DNA from: Ornithodoros turicata
Taxonomy: Eukaryota; Arthropoda; Arachnida; Ixodida; Argasidae
DNA: 64,000 nucleotides
Direction: 5' to 3'
Assembly (NCBI RefSeq): GCF_037126465.1
Contig: NC_088202.1
Coordinates: 34,146,213 to 34,210,212 of the forward strand
Position numbers and translations under genes: made by a program. Shown here one piece after another: positions 1-10,787 of this stretch. The stretch's first letter is position 1. The number at the start of each line of letters is the position of its first letter. The notes below the pieces were generated by a model that had not been told where the DNA came from, ran no database searches, and saw only the letters and a program-made list of their open reading frames with translations.

Positions 1-394
1 CTTGAGGGGATTACCATGGTCCAGGAAACGAACGCGACCTTCGGTCGTGCTTTTGTTGCAATAGGAGGCAGCAGACAAGTGGCCATTCGTGGAACACAGC
101 CCTCCGCTTCCGATTTGTTTCAGTCTGTCTACCAACGTCATGATGAGGTTTCTCGGGTAGAGGTCTATTGAGCCTGTTCTCACTTACAGCGCTACAAAAA
201 ACAGCGCTGTTTTTCCGTCTCGCACTGCTATCAACTGCTGGAAAACATTCGTTTTCTGAGTTCAGCAACTATCAACTTTTCCAGTACTCATTTCTAGCGC
301 TGGTTTGTGTTGGCCTATCAAGAAAGTGTTTTACCACCCGTGTCGTAGTGGCAGCTGTGAGATTGCTTTCCTTCCTGGTTCCTGGAGAACACAG
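1..394. other. No recognised gene
   Basis: Short overlapping open frames on both strands, none with a recognisable domain. The sequence is moderately GC-rich and probably old repeat DNA. I see nothing that can be named. Confidence 0.4.
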
Positions 395-480
395 CCTGAG
401 CTCGTGCAGCAAACAAATAAGAACGACACAGACGAGCTGTCATCTGTGTCGTCCTTATCTGTCTGCTGCACGGGCTGAGG
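395..480. repeat. Foldback hairpin, about 40-bp arms
   Basis: An arm starting CCTGAGCTCGTGCAGCA is followed by its imperfect reverse complement ending GGGCTGAGG, with only a few bases between them. Both arms contain ACGACACAGA/TCTGTGTCGT. The arms agree at roughly four of five positions, so this is an inverted duplication or the end of a mobile element. The downstream text to about 860 is unassigned. Confidence 0.6.
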
Positions 481-1091
481 CTGCGTTCTCAGTGGGTATC
501 GTCCACCAGCTGGCCTGAGTCCATGTCATCCCCTTAGCAAGAGGATGGCACAAAGGCGGGCCTGCTGAACCTCGAGGTTTTGCCAGAAGTTAGATGTTTT
601 GCGGTGTTCTGTTGGTATCGTGGTGAACTGAACATGGACGTTGAATTGCCGATCTAATCGAGCCTCTGCGTCCGCATAGCTTACTGGAATCAAAGATCAA
701 TACCAGACGAAACGGTGATGCGTGACGTCGCAAATAAGGTTTCGCGAGACTTGAGCTGCTCAGCCGGCCGAGCGCAGCGCGCTCTGCTTTACGAATGAGA
801 ACACGAAGGCAGAAAACCACGCTTCGTGTCCCGCGCTGTTTTCTAGCCCTCTCAAGCAAGCGCTGTATGTGAGAACGGGCCCTTTAGACGGCCTGTGGTG
901 TGAGCTAGGCTGGGAAAACACGAGGTGCCACGCTTGTCAGTTTGCGTGGGCCATGTCAGCTGTCGCTGAATTCTGCTAAACGTACTTACGACACCCACTG
1001 ACGATATATTCCTTTCTCACTAACTCTGTCCGTAAACGTTCCGTAAAGTCAAGAATATATTGTCAATTGCATGAGAGCCACCTGTGGAGGT
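481..1091. other. No recognised gene
   Basis: Open frames of at most 89 codons overlap on both strands without any family signature. No repeat ends or target duplications were seen. Confidence 0.4.
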
Positions 1092-1246
1092 CAGGGGCGG
1101 ATCTAGAGAGGGGGGGGGGGTCAGGATGTCCTGACCCCATCCTCAATTTCTGTCTTCACATAGTGTTTAATTTACCTCGATTGCATATCTACCGTTCTGG
1201 GCAAGGCTGGACGCCCCTCTCCGACAAATCCTGGATCCGCCCCCTG
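1092..1246. mobile_element. Small hAT-like MITE with imperfect 8-bp TSD
   Basis: The element has terminal inverted repeats (CAGGGGCGGATCTAG and the complementary GATCCGCCCCCTG). It is flanked by GTGGAGGT at 1084-1091 and GTAGAGGT at 1247-1254, which agree at 7 of 8 bases, as expected for an aged hAT-type 8-bp target duplication. An 11-base G tract lies inside. Related, more decayed copies occur near 22,963 and 25,492; they share CTGACC...CTCAATTTC and the ATCCGCCCC end. It has no coding capacity, so it is non-autonomous. Confidence 0.65.
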
Positions 1247-2022
1247 GTAGAGGTGGACTCCTTTACACAAACAGGAACACTGAAAGCGCACTATTCTAAA
1301 AGGCCGGATAACAACGCTCCTAAGGGAGATTCCTGTTTCTACCTGCCATAGCATGCGAACAATCCATGATATACGGGAGCGTCGCGACGGAGGACAGTAC
1401 AAGTCTAGCAAACGTGATAGAACAGAGTAGATGCAAAAATGTTCCAAAACCCGGGAGAACAGAGTATGCCACTTACAGCGGAAGATGCGAGTGAAGCACA
1501 GCCAGCAACAGGATCGCTCGACTGGACAGAGCACGGCGTGTTCAAGCATGTAATGTTAAGCACATCAAACGAGCCAACTTGTTTTCAACTTTATGCCAAT
1601 AATATGGGCGAGTCATTTACGCCATGTGCAAGAAGTTGAAACTATATTTAATGCCAACATAAACCATATGGAATGGCAAGTTGGCGAAAACCTACATATA
1701 TGGTCATCAAGGAAATGGTGTAAAACCTCAAACGGTTGTGTTGGACAACGACTCAGGTAGTACATACCATCAAATTTCATTGGTCACACTTCTGGGAAAC
1801 GCAAATCAAACGAAAGCTCGTTCGCATCGCATGCGATTTTTGGAGGTCCCGCATAAAGCGGTCACTTGCTGGACCGTGGGAGGAACCGGAAACGTTATTT
1901 ATGGCCGTTTATCCAAGCCCTAAGGGTACCCTAAAGCAGCAGGCAGTTTATTGTGATGGCGTGCTTTAATACATTGTTGCTTGTAAATCCAGCGCACAAG
2001 TTACCACTGCGACAGATAACGC
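1247..2022. other. No recognised gene
   Basis: Open frames of 66-125 codons overlap on both strands and show no domain. One of them runs across the MITE to its left, which argues against it being real. Confidence 0.4.
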
Positions 2023-2026
2023 TTAA

Positions 2027-2689
2027 AGGGGCACTAAAATGACACCGCAAGTTCGCTCCAGATTACGTTGCACGCTATGTTAATTTCGCACTTGTTGTCA
2101 TAACACAAAACTTTGATTCCGTTACGAAGCTACAATCAGAATTTTCTGGACACTTTCTTGCCTCGGCACTACTCAGTGAACGCCGCTTCGGCTCGTGCGT
2201 CGGGTCGTCGGGTATACATCGGGTGCCTTTAGTCCATGCTGCGCGTGAACGCGCCTGCCACGCCGTGGAGCAGTCCGGCGAAAAACAGCGCGAGATACGA
2301 AGCACGCTGGTGTCGCTCTCAGAAGGACGTGACGATAATTGTTGTCACTAGAACATTTGGGATTTCTATTGTGGGCTACAATTCAGTAAATTGGTATGGA
2401 AAAATGCAGCAATGCGCCTCATGCCGTGCATGTACACAGCGCTACGACAGGACTCGTTCCACATCCACACGCACACGATAAGCATTCGGGCGCTTCTCCT
2501 GCTCTCTGGTTGGATGCCGCCAATCTTTTCTTCCTGAGGATCCCATTCTTTGCCGCCAAAGACGGCTCTGTTTTCATTGCGTTTTTCTTCTAAACGGTAG
2601 CGCTGTGTGTACTGATTTTGCGTGCATTATACCAATTGAAACACGGACTTTCATTTGAGAACCAGTTGTTTTTGCATTTTAGTGCCCCT
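2027..2689. mobile_element. piggyBac-like non-autonomous element (TTAA)
   Basis: Inverted ends AGGGGCACTAAAATG and CATTTTAGTGCCCCT are flanked on both sides by TTAA (2023-2026 and 2690-2693). A TTAA duplication is the hallmark of the piggyBac superfamily. The 663-bp interior has no recognisable transposase frame, so the copy must be mobilised in trans. The perfect 15-bp inverted repeat is seen directly; the superfamily assignment is inferred from the TTAA. Confidence 0.65.
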
Positions 2690-2693
2690 TTAA

Positions 2694-4260
2694 TGTCCTA
2701 ATTACCTAGCAAAATTGAGCTAAAACGGCAAATAATCCCCACTTCGTCAAACAACAGTGATATATGTTCCCGAATCCCGACTGACTTGCTGCTCCTGATA
2801 GCTACGTAGTCGACACGTAGCCAATTTCTTTTTTAGACCCAGTGTTGGCCGCATGCAGTGTAGCTTTCCCGCCACACATGACGAACAATGCGCAGTTGGT
2901 GACCACCTCCACATACTGTTGCTCGTAATTTTCAATTTAAATTTTCAACAACTCTGAGCGCAATTGCGACAAAAATTGTGACGCAAGAGAATTCAGAGCT
3001 CAGGCTAGCGAATGGGAAATCTTCTCAGACTGCGCGTCTACTGGTCTACGGTACCTATAACTATGTCAACGATTAGGAAACGTATTTCACCCGGTTGAGG
3101 ATTCTGGACTGTCCGTTTTATAGGGGGGGGGGGGGGTGTCGGTCGAGGCAAAGACAAATCCCGTTCGAAGATGATGCTTGTGCAACCTAAGACGATCTGC
3201 ATCACCCTCGCGAAAACGTCACTGATTGAAAGTGTGGCAACCAGCAGCTGCGACTTTCTTTCCCGACGAAGATCCCCAAAACCAACGTGTCGTGGTTTGG
3301 TCCCCACGCTGCTTTGCCTGCGCTGGCGACATCTGTTGCGAAGCGAAAGCACTATGGTGTCATGTGTTCCCGTTGCCTCGGAGAGGGAGCAGCTGCTGCT
3401 GTGCGTGACGTCACGGTGAAAAAAAAAAAAAAAAAGAACCAGAACGGTATCTTTCGAGACTGCGAATGGGCGCGTTAACTGAATTGGGCGCAGGGCACAC
3501 GGTACATTGTGTGTGTGTGTCTCTCTCTCGACACTTCAACCGCCTTCGAAAACGAAATAATAACACGCGTTTGGTGCTAGTACCCGGGGTACCCCGGACC
3601 CCGAAATCCCGTGATCCGGGCTGTTTTTCATGTTTCGATGTCCCAAGATTTTCTCGAAAAAGTCCCGGGATTTCGGGAGTTGAGGGGAGATACTACGACA
3701 CAGTTGCGACGCAGAGCTCTGGAACAATTGCGAGTTGTATAATTTCTAGAACTGGTTTGAATGATGTAGAGTACTTTGTATTTAGCCTCTAATAGCGTAC
3801 GTATATTTTCTTCCTTGTGCGATGCTGGTATACACGATTCGATTACGTTCACGATAGTTTAGTTACATAATTACACTCCAGAATAACTAATTGGCTTAAT
3901 TACAGTTTGCTTTCCACTAACAACATAACAATGAAACTAACAACAGAAAAAGTAGGGCCGGTTGGTACAACTCTATTTTTTAGCGACGAAAAATAGGGAC
4001 ACTCGGTTTGACACAGAATAGGAAAGACCAGGTCGCAACTTTCAACCACTTTACCAGAATGAGACCAAAATACAAGCCTATATTCCATACCCTCCCCCTC
4101 TTCTTCCAAACCTGAGCGCCGCATACTGCTTCAACCGCCAAACAAAGACGATACCGCCAATCATGAAAGATAACGCCCTTCATAACACCCGTCCGGAGTT
4201 GATAAGGTGTTGTTGTTTCTCTGTCAGGGTCGCCGTCGCAGCACTGACGCACTTTTCTTT
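2694..4260. other. No gene; homopolymers and a palindromic GC patch
   Basis: This stretch contains a 14-base G tract (about 3123-3136), a run of about 15 A (3420-3434), and a self-complementary GC-rich patch around 3580-3680 built on CCCGGGGTACCCCGG and CCCGAAATCCCG. Short open frames on both strands carry no domain. I see no element ends here. Confidence 0.4.
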
Positions 4261-4261
4261 A

Positions 4262-5200
4262 AGTTGCATTATCCTTTTTTTTCTCTAACACATGCCGCAC
4301 ATGAACGTCTTTAGATCTGTATAAGACTTTTGTCTGGCTGTACTGGGGTTGGCACCGGCAATAAATGACATTGGCCTGCAAGCCGAGATCCCTCTTCATC
4401 TTTGTTGTCCACCTTGTTTCGATGCTCTCGGATCCGGTCATTCAAACACCTAGAGGTTTCTCCTACATACTGTCGACCGCACGACGTTGGTATGGAGTAC
4501 ACTACACCCGCGCAACACTCCACGAATCTGTTACTGTGCACTGTTACTGTTACCCCGCAAGTCGGACTGGCATCCTCTGCCGCGACCCATCCCGGCAATG
4601 AACTCAGCTTGCTCCTAACACTGGGCACAACCTTGATCCCTTTTTTTTTAGCTACTTTTACCAGTCGGTGCGTTGCTCCATGCACATACGGGGTCACCAC
4701 CGTCTTCTCGGGCCGCTCCTCCCGACCTGTACCGGAGCCCCTTGAGCCCTTCAGAAGACGCCTGACCACTCCTCTGGTAAAATCGATCGGGTACCCTGCC
4801 CGCGAAAGTCTTAGCAGCTGCTCCCTCAGGCTTGCCTCGACTCGATGTTGACAACTCTTGACAACGCATACCCTCACCAAGCTGTTTACGATGCCCATCT
4901 TCACCATCTTCGTGTGGTTCGAATTGAAGGGGAGTAACGGTTTCTCCGTCCTCTGACCGTACATCCAGCACAGGTGTCGGGCTTCTCTAATCAGCCTCAA
5001 GACCAAGAGCTGCAATGTGTCCCTCGCGGGTTCCTCCAGGGTAAATTTTAACCCAAACTCGTTGCTCTGGAACAGCCGCAACACAGGGACCCAGTCCACT
5101 TCCCCCACCGAAACCAGAAGGTAGTCGTCCACGTACCTAATAAGAATTCCATGGCCTTGTCTGAAGAAGACATCACGGGGTTCAGGAGGTCGACCATCGC
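4262..5200 (-). pseudogene. Penelope-like element: RT C-terminus plus GIY-YIG domain, frameshifted
   Basis: Read on the minus strand, the remnant opens with the reverse transcriptase catalytic motif YVDD (codons near 5124-5136, context ILIRYVDDYLLV). It then runs about 200 codons of RT thumb/linker. Near 4508-4450 comes VVYSIPTSCGRQYVGET, the GIY-YIG endonuclease signature, followed by CLNDRIREH. RT joined to a C-terminal GIY-YIG nuclease is diagnostic of Penelope-like elements. After GSRLAGQCH the frame shifts: the rest of the nuclease core (VLYRSKDVHVRHVLE) continues in another frame to about 4262. A second break just upstream of YVDD puts the preceding RT residues in a different frame. The 5' part is missing and the copy is dead. 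Downstream 3' sequence probably continues toward 3900 but cannot be delimited. Confidence 0.8.
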
Positions 5201-5737
5201 AGCTCTAGAGGATGCCGGCATGCCGGGCACCGTTAACAAAGTAAAGAAGTGTATGAAGACCCACCTTGACGTCTTCTTCACAGCGAAAACTCACATGCTA
5301 CGGTTACCTTTCCGTCCGAAGTCACGGATTCATTGCTCGAATACGACGATCCTGAGCTACAGCCGCGGGTCGAACTTCCAGAGTACGTATGACACAATTA
5401 TTATAATTAGATAGCCAAAAATTACATGGGACGCTTACTGCAACTTTACGCTTCACAGCGACGCGACGGCGCACAAAAGTTCAGAATGTCGACACTACGA
5501 CACACTCTTGTAAAACATGTACATTTGTTTCGTTTGCAGTTGTTTGTCTGATGACAACGACAGCTCGAGTTAGAACCTGAACCCGCACTCGCGTGCTTTC
5601 GCACGCACACTATTCTTATTAGTAATGCCCCAGCCCGACGTGCAGTCGCTTCCGTTTATTGCTGCCGCACAACAGGTTATGGGCCCAGCACGCTTCCACA
5701 ATATGCTAACGCTCAAGAGCACCGCAGTTCCGGCAAG
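5201..5737. other. No recognised gene
   Basis: Possible upstream remains of the Penelope-like element, too decayed to read. No ends or domains seen. Confidence 0.35.
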
Positions 5738-6223
5738 TACACTCTAAAAACTGAACTTCACCGCATACCACGTTTTGCGCCAACCATTGCCACGAATGAT
5801 AAGTTTATCGCTTCTGATTCGAAGATAGACAGGGGCATACGCATTTTTTGTCAACTTGAATATATGATAATTGATACAAAAGGAGTACGCCTCCCTCTCT
5901 CCTCGAATCAGGGGGCTTAATCGTTTCATCGTCGTTAACATCGTTACGAGCTGACGACTGGCGGTATAAATTCAAAACGGCAGGCGGGAAATTAAAAAAA
6001 TGGGCACGTGACACATTGCGCGTGACGTATCCCACCCCGTATCGCGCGAAGAACCCACTCCGTGCACATGTTTTATCACGTGCCCTTCTCGACGAGTGCC
6101 CCGCCCCATCGTTGGCTTGTAACGCGTCCAAGCGATGAAGCCCCCAGAAGCGATAAGCCTTTCATTCGTGGCAATGGTTGGCGCAGAGCGTGCTATGCTG
6201 TGAAGTTCATTTTTTCGACTGTG
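5738..6223. mobile_element. Decayed, interrupted copy of the TA foldback MITE
   Basis: The left arm begins TACACTCTAAAAACTGAAC and includes CTTCACCGCATACCACG; the loop region carries GCATACGCATTTTTTGTCA. The right arm is split: its inner part runs to about 5945. After about 185 unrelated bases, containing a GCACGTGACACATTGCGCGTG patch, the outer part resumes (CGATAAGC...GTTGGCGCAGAGCGTGCTATG) and ends near 6223. The interrupting sequence shows no recognised ends. It shares GTGACACATTGCGCGTGACG with 41,343-41,362. Confidence 0.6.
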
Positions 6224-6402
6224 GAAATTCGTATAGTAGTTCCCCATTTGACCAGACAATCTTTTCTTGTAAGTATACTCCACCAGACCTTTCCTGTGAA
6301 ACTCCTGAATCTCCTGCGACAGTGCAACCCTTCTACCCTTCTCTGGATCCCTTCTGCCACTGAGCGAGAACGTGCGTAGTCCCTTCTCCAGAGCATAAAG
6401 TC

Positions 6403-7126
6403 TCATATATTCGAGATACATTGGCTTTTTCCCACATCTACATCCGAAAGAAGACCTTGCACAATCTTATACTGCCGAATAATCTCTTTATTAGAATCTG
6501 GCGGATTTTCTACTGGCGGATACATGTTGCCAAGAGCCCCTTGGGTACAAGAGTCCTGCGTCGTGCCCCCAGCCAGTACATGACTAGACAGCGCGCAAGT
6601 AAACACACTTAGTTTAATATGCCTAAGGTATTCCTCAATGCAAACGACGAACTGTATGTTTTCACGCAGGGAAGGGTCCACCCATCGTCTGCGTTCGGCA
6701 TCCTCAACAACTCGCGCGATACGCGTTTCTGGTCCCTCCAGAAGAAGTTAGAGATTAACGTGTTCACATTCGCAATAACCCGCGCCGGAGAATTTATTAT
6801 CCTTGCGACATACCACCGTTTACTACGAAATGCGCGTTTAATTAGATACGCACTGTCACAACGAGACCGTTCGAAATTACTCACAGTTTCCATCTGACGT
6901 TCCAGCATTTCCACAGCAGTTGTCCAGTTCCCCAGGGTCGCGACTGCCTATAAGTGAACTTCGTACCGAGTATATTGACTATGTCTGTGTACTTAAGGCC
7001 TTGTGGGAGTTCCTCCGAGAAACCGTTTATTGGCGAAGCTTTGGATTTATTAACATTCGAAGCAGTCACAGAAAGCGAACCATAAACTTTGAAGTTGTTT
7101 ACAGTTGCTTCCACACTTTCTTTCAT
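6403..7126 (-). pseudogene. L1/Tx1-like non-LTR retrotransposon, RT C-terminal remnant
   Basis: On the minus strand the peptide begins NNFKVYGSLSVTASNVNKSK, the post-catalytic segment of L1/Tx1-type reverse transcriptases. ILGTKF follows, then after a frameshift near 6930 LIKRAFRSKRWYVARI, NTLISNFFWRDQKRVSRELL and a G-W-T-L-P segment. In this clade that block (W.a.v.p.p....l....f.W....k.v.re.l.lp..dGG) follows the palm and thumb. A second frameshift occurs near 6620; IIRQYKIVQGLLSDV lies near the end. The catalytic YxDD and everything upstream are absent, so it is a 5'-truncated dead copy. A further minus-strand frame at about 6225-6420 (DPEKGRRVALSQEIQEF) may belong to the same element, rearranged. 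The clade call is from memory of family patterns. Confidence 0.65.
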
Positions 7127-7136
7127 TTGGTGACTT

Positions 7137-7515
7137 TTTTTTTTTTTGCATAATTGTCACGAAGAGGGGTGCGCCTCCCATTTTCAGCAAATCAGGGCAC
7201 AGAACGATGGCATTCGGGATTACGGTTGTCTACACTCTTAAAAATGAACTTCACCACATAGCACGCTCCTAGCCAACCATCACCCCGAATGACAACGTTC
7301 TCGTCCCTGATTTGTTGAAAACGGGAGGAGGAGGAGCCTATTTTGTGCCCATTATGCACGGCACAAAATAGGCTCCTCCTCCCGTTTTCAACAAATCTAG
7401 GGCGAGAACGTTGTCATTCGGGGTGATGGTTGGCTAGGAGCGTGCTATGTGGTGAAGTTCATTTTTAAGAGTGTAGGAGCGTGCTAAGCGGCCAAGTTCT
7501 TGTTTTAAGAGCGTC
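7137..7515. mobile_element. Older foldback MITE fragment split by a younger copy
   Basis: Right-half sequence (GCATAATTGTCACGAA, CTCCCATTTTCAGCAAATCA, ATTCGGGATTACGGTTG) runs to about 7230. It resumes at 7476 with GGAGCGTGCTAAGCGGCCAA and ends GTTTTAAGAGCGT at 7515. The conserved family sequence here is GGTTGGCTAGGAGCGTGC, so the younger copy at 7231-7475 entered its TA. The left half of this older copy is missing. Confidence 0.8.
7231..7475. mobile_element. Full-length TA foldback MITE, near-perfect hairpin
   Basis: The body (7233-7473) begins CACTCTTAAAAATGAACTTC and ends with its complement GAAGTTCATTTTTAAGAGTG, flanked by TA on both sides. Almost the whole 240 bp is self-complementary about a short centre near 7350-7356. 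The inner module is of the GGAGGAGCCTATTTTGTGCC type. There is no coding capacity. TA duplication and short CAC...GTG ends fit Tc1/mariner-type mobilisation, but the transposase is unknown. Confidence 0.9.
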
Positions 7516-8130
7516 AGGAGCAGCCTGGGCGAGGTCGCCGCCTCTGTGCGCATACTTATAAACGAATTATCTCAGGAAATTAGCGCTTCTCAAAGGCAAT
7601 ATGTTCATATCACGCAGTGAAAGAATAGAGGCTCCAAGTGCCTTCCATGCTCCTTTAAGGAGGACATTGTGGCTGGCACAATCAAACATGAGAACTTCAT
7701 TGAGTCATTCAATGTCTCAGAATTCATAGGGAGTCCCACCGAAGAAGCTTTGCACAGAATTAATTTCCACGCTGCAGGAAATGCATAAGCTTTGATACGG
7801 CTACTAACTATTCTGAGTGCCTCCCACGTGACACTAAAGATGTGTCGTGCGCAGAAAGCACGCTTTCGGTGGCGTGTCAGAAGCACAGCTTTCTTTTCAA
7901 GAATGTGTTGCCGATTGCACGAAAAAAGCCGCTTTGCTGAGCCTGCTTTCTGCGAACAGTCTTATCGACTGCACGCGAAGTTGGGCTTTGACTCTGCGCA
8001 TGGCAGAAAGGAAATTGCGAAAAAGGTCAGCAACTGGAGCTTGCTAATGACCAAAACATTGAGTCTGAGGAGGTTGGCCTCTTTCCTTCGTTGCGCAATT
8101 CCTGTCTTCCGCTCACAAATACGGAAGAGA
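7516..8130. other. No recognised gene
   Basis: Open frames up to about 95 codons on both strands carry no domain I recognise. The 7605-7886 minus frame overlaps an equally long plus frame, and neither looks constrained. Confidence 0.35.
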
Positions 8131-8770
8131 ACACGCTCCTATGCAAACGTCATCTCGGATGGTATTGCTTTCTTCTCTAATTTGTTGAAAACGAGAGACA
8201 TACGCATTTTTGTGATACCGCGCGCTTTTCACAATTCCAGACTGATAACGGTATGGTTCTGTGCAGCTGTTGGCCTTCAGCGTTTAATATATAGCGAGGT
8301 TCTGTTTTAAGGAACGATCTCGTCGCCACCACCACCACCACCACCACCCTCTGTTGTAAGAGAGTGCATTTTTAAAATTGAACTCCATTCTTCATTAAAT
8401 AAAATTGAACTTCATTCACTCATTCACCACCGTTCATTCCGAACGATATAGTTCCGCCTCGCGGTTTGCTATAATGTGAGGCGTACGCTTTTTTGTGGCA
8501 CTTTGCGTTCACGATGGTGGTAACAGAAAGGCGTATGCCACACTCCCTCTCTCTCCTTAAAGAACGAACGAGAGCGTTACCACCATGTACGGCGCACTCT
8601 AAAAGTAGAGCATCGCCGCATACCCCCCCCCCCCCCCCCCATTTGGGGGATCCAAAAATTGTCATTTTCTTTCGCGATTTGTTGAAAATGGCACGCGTAC
8701 GCCTTTTTGTGACGATTTGTTAATTGGATCAGTGATTAATTAATGACAGTCGTACGCCCGGCTCTCCCCT
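8131..8770. mobile_element. Cluster of decayed TA foldback MITE fragments
   Basis: Three degraded pieces lie in a row. At 8131-8312: ACACGCTCCTATGCAA, TTTGTTGAAAACGAGAG, then GAGGTTCTGTTTTAAG. At about 8365-8560: TTTTTAAAATTGAACTCC, GAGGCGTACGCTTTTTTGTG and GAAAGGCGTATGCC. At about 8593-8770: GCACTCTAAAAGTAGAGC, an 18-base C tract at 8623-8640, and GATTTGTTGAAAATGG. A CCACCACC microsatellite lies at about 8320-8347. Confidence 0.6.
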
Positions 8771-8775
8771 CCAGT

Positions 8776-9027
8776 CACACTCTTGAAATAGAACTTCACT
8801 ATCAAACAGGCTTTGAAAGCCAACCATTTCACACAATGATGCGTTATCACTCGTGATTTGTGGAAAGCGCCGGGCGTACACCCCTTTGATGACATTTAAC
8901 ATACCTGTATAATTGTCGCAAAAAGGGGTGCGCATCCCGTTTTCAACAAATCAGGAGAAATCGACACCATTCGGAATGGTGGTTGGTAAGGAGTGTGGTA
9001 TGCGGTGAAGCTCTGTTTTAAGTGTGC
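8776..9027. mobile_element. Diverged full-length TA foldback MITE
   Basis: Left end CACACTCTTGAAATAGAACT and right end GAAGCTCTGTTTTAAGTGTG enclose the usual order: CCAACCATTT, GATTTGTGGAAAGCGC, GGGCGTACACCCCTTTGATG, then the mirrored right arm (AAGGGGTGCGCATCCCGTTT, GGAATGGTGGTTGG). Many mismatches between the arms indicate age. Confidence 0.75.
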
Positions 9028-9157
9028 ACAAGTGGGCATTGGTGTCCACAATTGACCTTGGTTGACCTTGAAGATATTATGTGATTAAGTCCTTTACCTA
9101 AGCTGCAAGTATTCTTCTCAAAACTTGAGCATTGCCCTTCCAAGGCATTGCGTAAAC

Positions 9158-9327
9158 TACACTCTTAAAAATTAGTTTCACCACATAGCACACTCCTAGC
9201 CAACCATCATCCCGAATGACAACATTCTCGCCCCTGATTTGTTGAAAACGGGAGGCGGAGCCTATTTTGTAAGCATTATGCACGTGCATAACGGTGTTAT
9301 GTGGTAAAACTCGTTTTCAAGAGTGTA
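9158..9327. mobile_element. Internally deleted, chimeric TA foldback MITE
   Basis: A complete left arm (TACACTCTTAAAAATTAGTT onward, with the GGAGCCTATTTTGTAAGC inner module) is joined directly after the centre to the right terminus (AACGGTGTTATGTGGTAAAA, ending CAAGAGTGTA). Most of the right arm is missing, leaving 170 bp. The right-end sequence is of a different subtype from the left arm, so deletion or recombination between copies is likely. Confidence 0.75.
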
Positions 9328-9649
9328 CAATTCGTTTGTTAGAGTTTGAATGTAAAACAAAAAGGACGAATTGAGTTGGTCACCCGCCGAATTCTGCTGC
9401 TCCCATAATGAACCCGCAAATGAATGAACCCCACAAAGACGAAAATGAAAAACAAAAAGGTAAAAAGAAAAACAAAACGTCACCCCCCCCCCCCCTCTCC
9501 CCGAACTGCATATGCCAATGCTACCCTCATAGTGAAAGGAATCATGACAAACTAGAACTGGAACAGGGAACTCTACGACATATGCCTTGCACGCGGTTCT
9601 AAAATGAACAATTCCTTTACCTTGTTTAGTTGTTGCCTCATTGCATGCA

Positions 9650-9785
9650 CTGCTAAGACAGAACTTCACCACATAACACGCTCAAATTCCAACCATTTCA
9701 CAGAATGATCACGTTATCACTCCGTACTTGTAGAAAAAGCGGGGCGTACGCGCCTTTTTGTGACAATTAACATAACTGACGTAAA
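9650..9785. mobile_element. Left half of a TA foldback MITE
   Basis: ACAGAACTTCACCACATAAC, then CCAACCATTTCACAGAATGA, CGGGGCGTACGCGCCTTTTT and GTGACAATTAACATAACTG. The right arm is not present; a second subfamily copy starts immediately after. Confidence 0.6.
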
Positions 9786-9794
9786 TGTTATATC

Positions 9795-10010
9795 TTAAGA
9801 ATTATATCTTCCGATTTCCTGATTTGGTGAAAACTGGAGGCGTACGCCTTTTTGTGGCAATTTGAATTGCCACAGAAAGGCGTATACAACCCCTCTCTTG
9901 TCAAATCAGAAGCGATAACTGTATCAATCGGCACAGTGGTTGGCGCAGAGCGTGTTTGCTGTGAAACTGGATGTCGTTTTGGCACCAAACCGGAAGCGGT
10001 GAAAACGGCT
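9795..10010. mobile_element. MITE subfamily 2 copy (matches 37,100-37,335)
   Basis: The order is CTGATTTGGTGAAAACTGGA, GGCGTACGCCTTTTTGTGGC, AAATCAGAAGCGATAACTGT, ATCAATCGGCACAGTGGTTG, GGCACCAAACCGGAAGCGGT. This recurs nearly base for base at 37,100-37,335, including the final block outside the hairpin, so the two share a longer consensus than the main family. Confidence 0.65.
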
Positions 10011-10535
10011 TGTTCAATCTCTACTTGCGAACTTTGTCATTTTTCCCCATGTTCCTGCGTTTACATCAACGTGGTCACAAACAACTGACAACAGATGCAG
10101 GATTGTACACCCACTCCTCGTAATACCGTTTAAGTATCACATCGAAAGGGAACGAAAGCGCCATTCCAGTAATTACCCCTTATTCAGAAATGAGGTCCAG
10201 ATAACTTTCGCTTAATGATCCAATGTTTCCTCTCCTGTTTCCACAGCTGTTCTCTATACTTTGGTGGACCCTATAGAGTCACGAAATAGGGGTTATCCCA
10301 TCCGGACGAGTGGGGAGCAATGCGAGCATGTAAGCCGATATTGACCAATTTTGTCCACTGTGGTTAATGGAAAATCTTACTGGAACCATTATCTCGGTGG
10401 CTGTCGCGTCTCTCACAATAACTCTCTCTTGGAAGTTCTACGTCAGGGTTTGTATCATCTGGAAAGGTTTTTGAAATAGTATGTCATTGTGCTACGAAAA
10501 AAAATAAATAGAAAGAGTGAGATAAGGTCACACCA
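10011..10535. other. No recognised gene
   Basis: No element ends, no domain and no long open frame seen. Confidence 0.4.
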
Positions 10536-10787
10536 TACACTCTTAAAAATGAACTTCACCGCATAGCACGCTCATAGCCAGCCACCATCTCGAATGATAT
10601 CGTTATCTGCCCCGATTTGTTGAAAACGGGAGGCGTACGCCTTTTTTGTGACACTTATGCTGTTCATAATTGTCACGAAAAGGCGTCCGCCCCCCGTTTT
10701 CAACAAATCAGGGCAGATAACAATATCATTCGAGATGATGGTTGGTTAGAAGCGTGCTATGCGGTGAAGTTTATTTTTAAGAGTGTA
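10536..10787. mobile_element. Full-length TA foldback MITE (GGCGTACGCC module)
   Basis: TACACTCTTAAAAATGAACT at the left and TTTATTTTTAAGAGTGTA at the right bound a 252-bp hairpin. The arms contain ATCTCGAATGATATCGTTAT and the mirrored ATATCATTCGAGATGATGG, with the GGAGGCGTACGCCTTTTTTG inner module. The arm pairing is nearly complete, so this is a comparatively young copy. Confidence 0.9.

Noticed and set aside
3420..3434. Poly-A tail of a processed pseudogene
   Set aside because: No coding or exon-like sequence upstream and no flanking duplication.
7792..8310. 172-codon plus frame
   Set aside because: Its second half is a decayed MITE; no domain in the first half.
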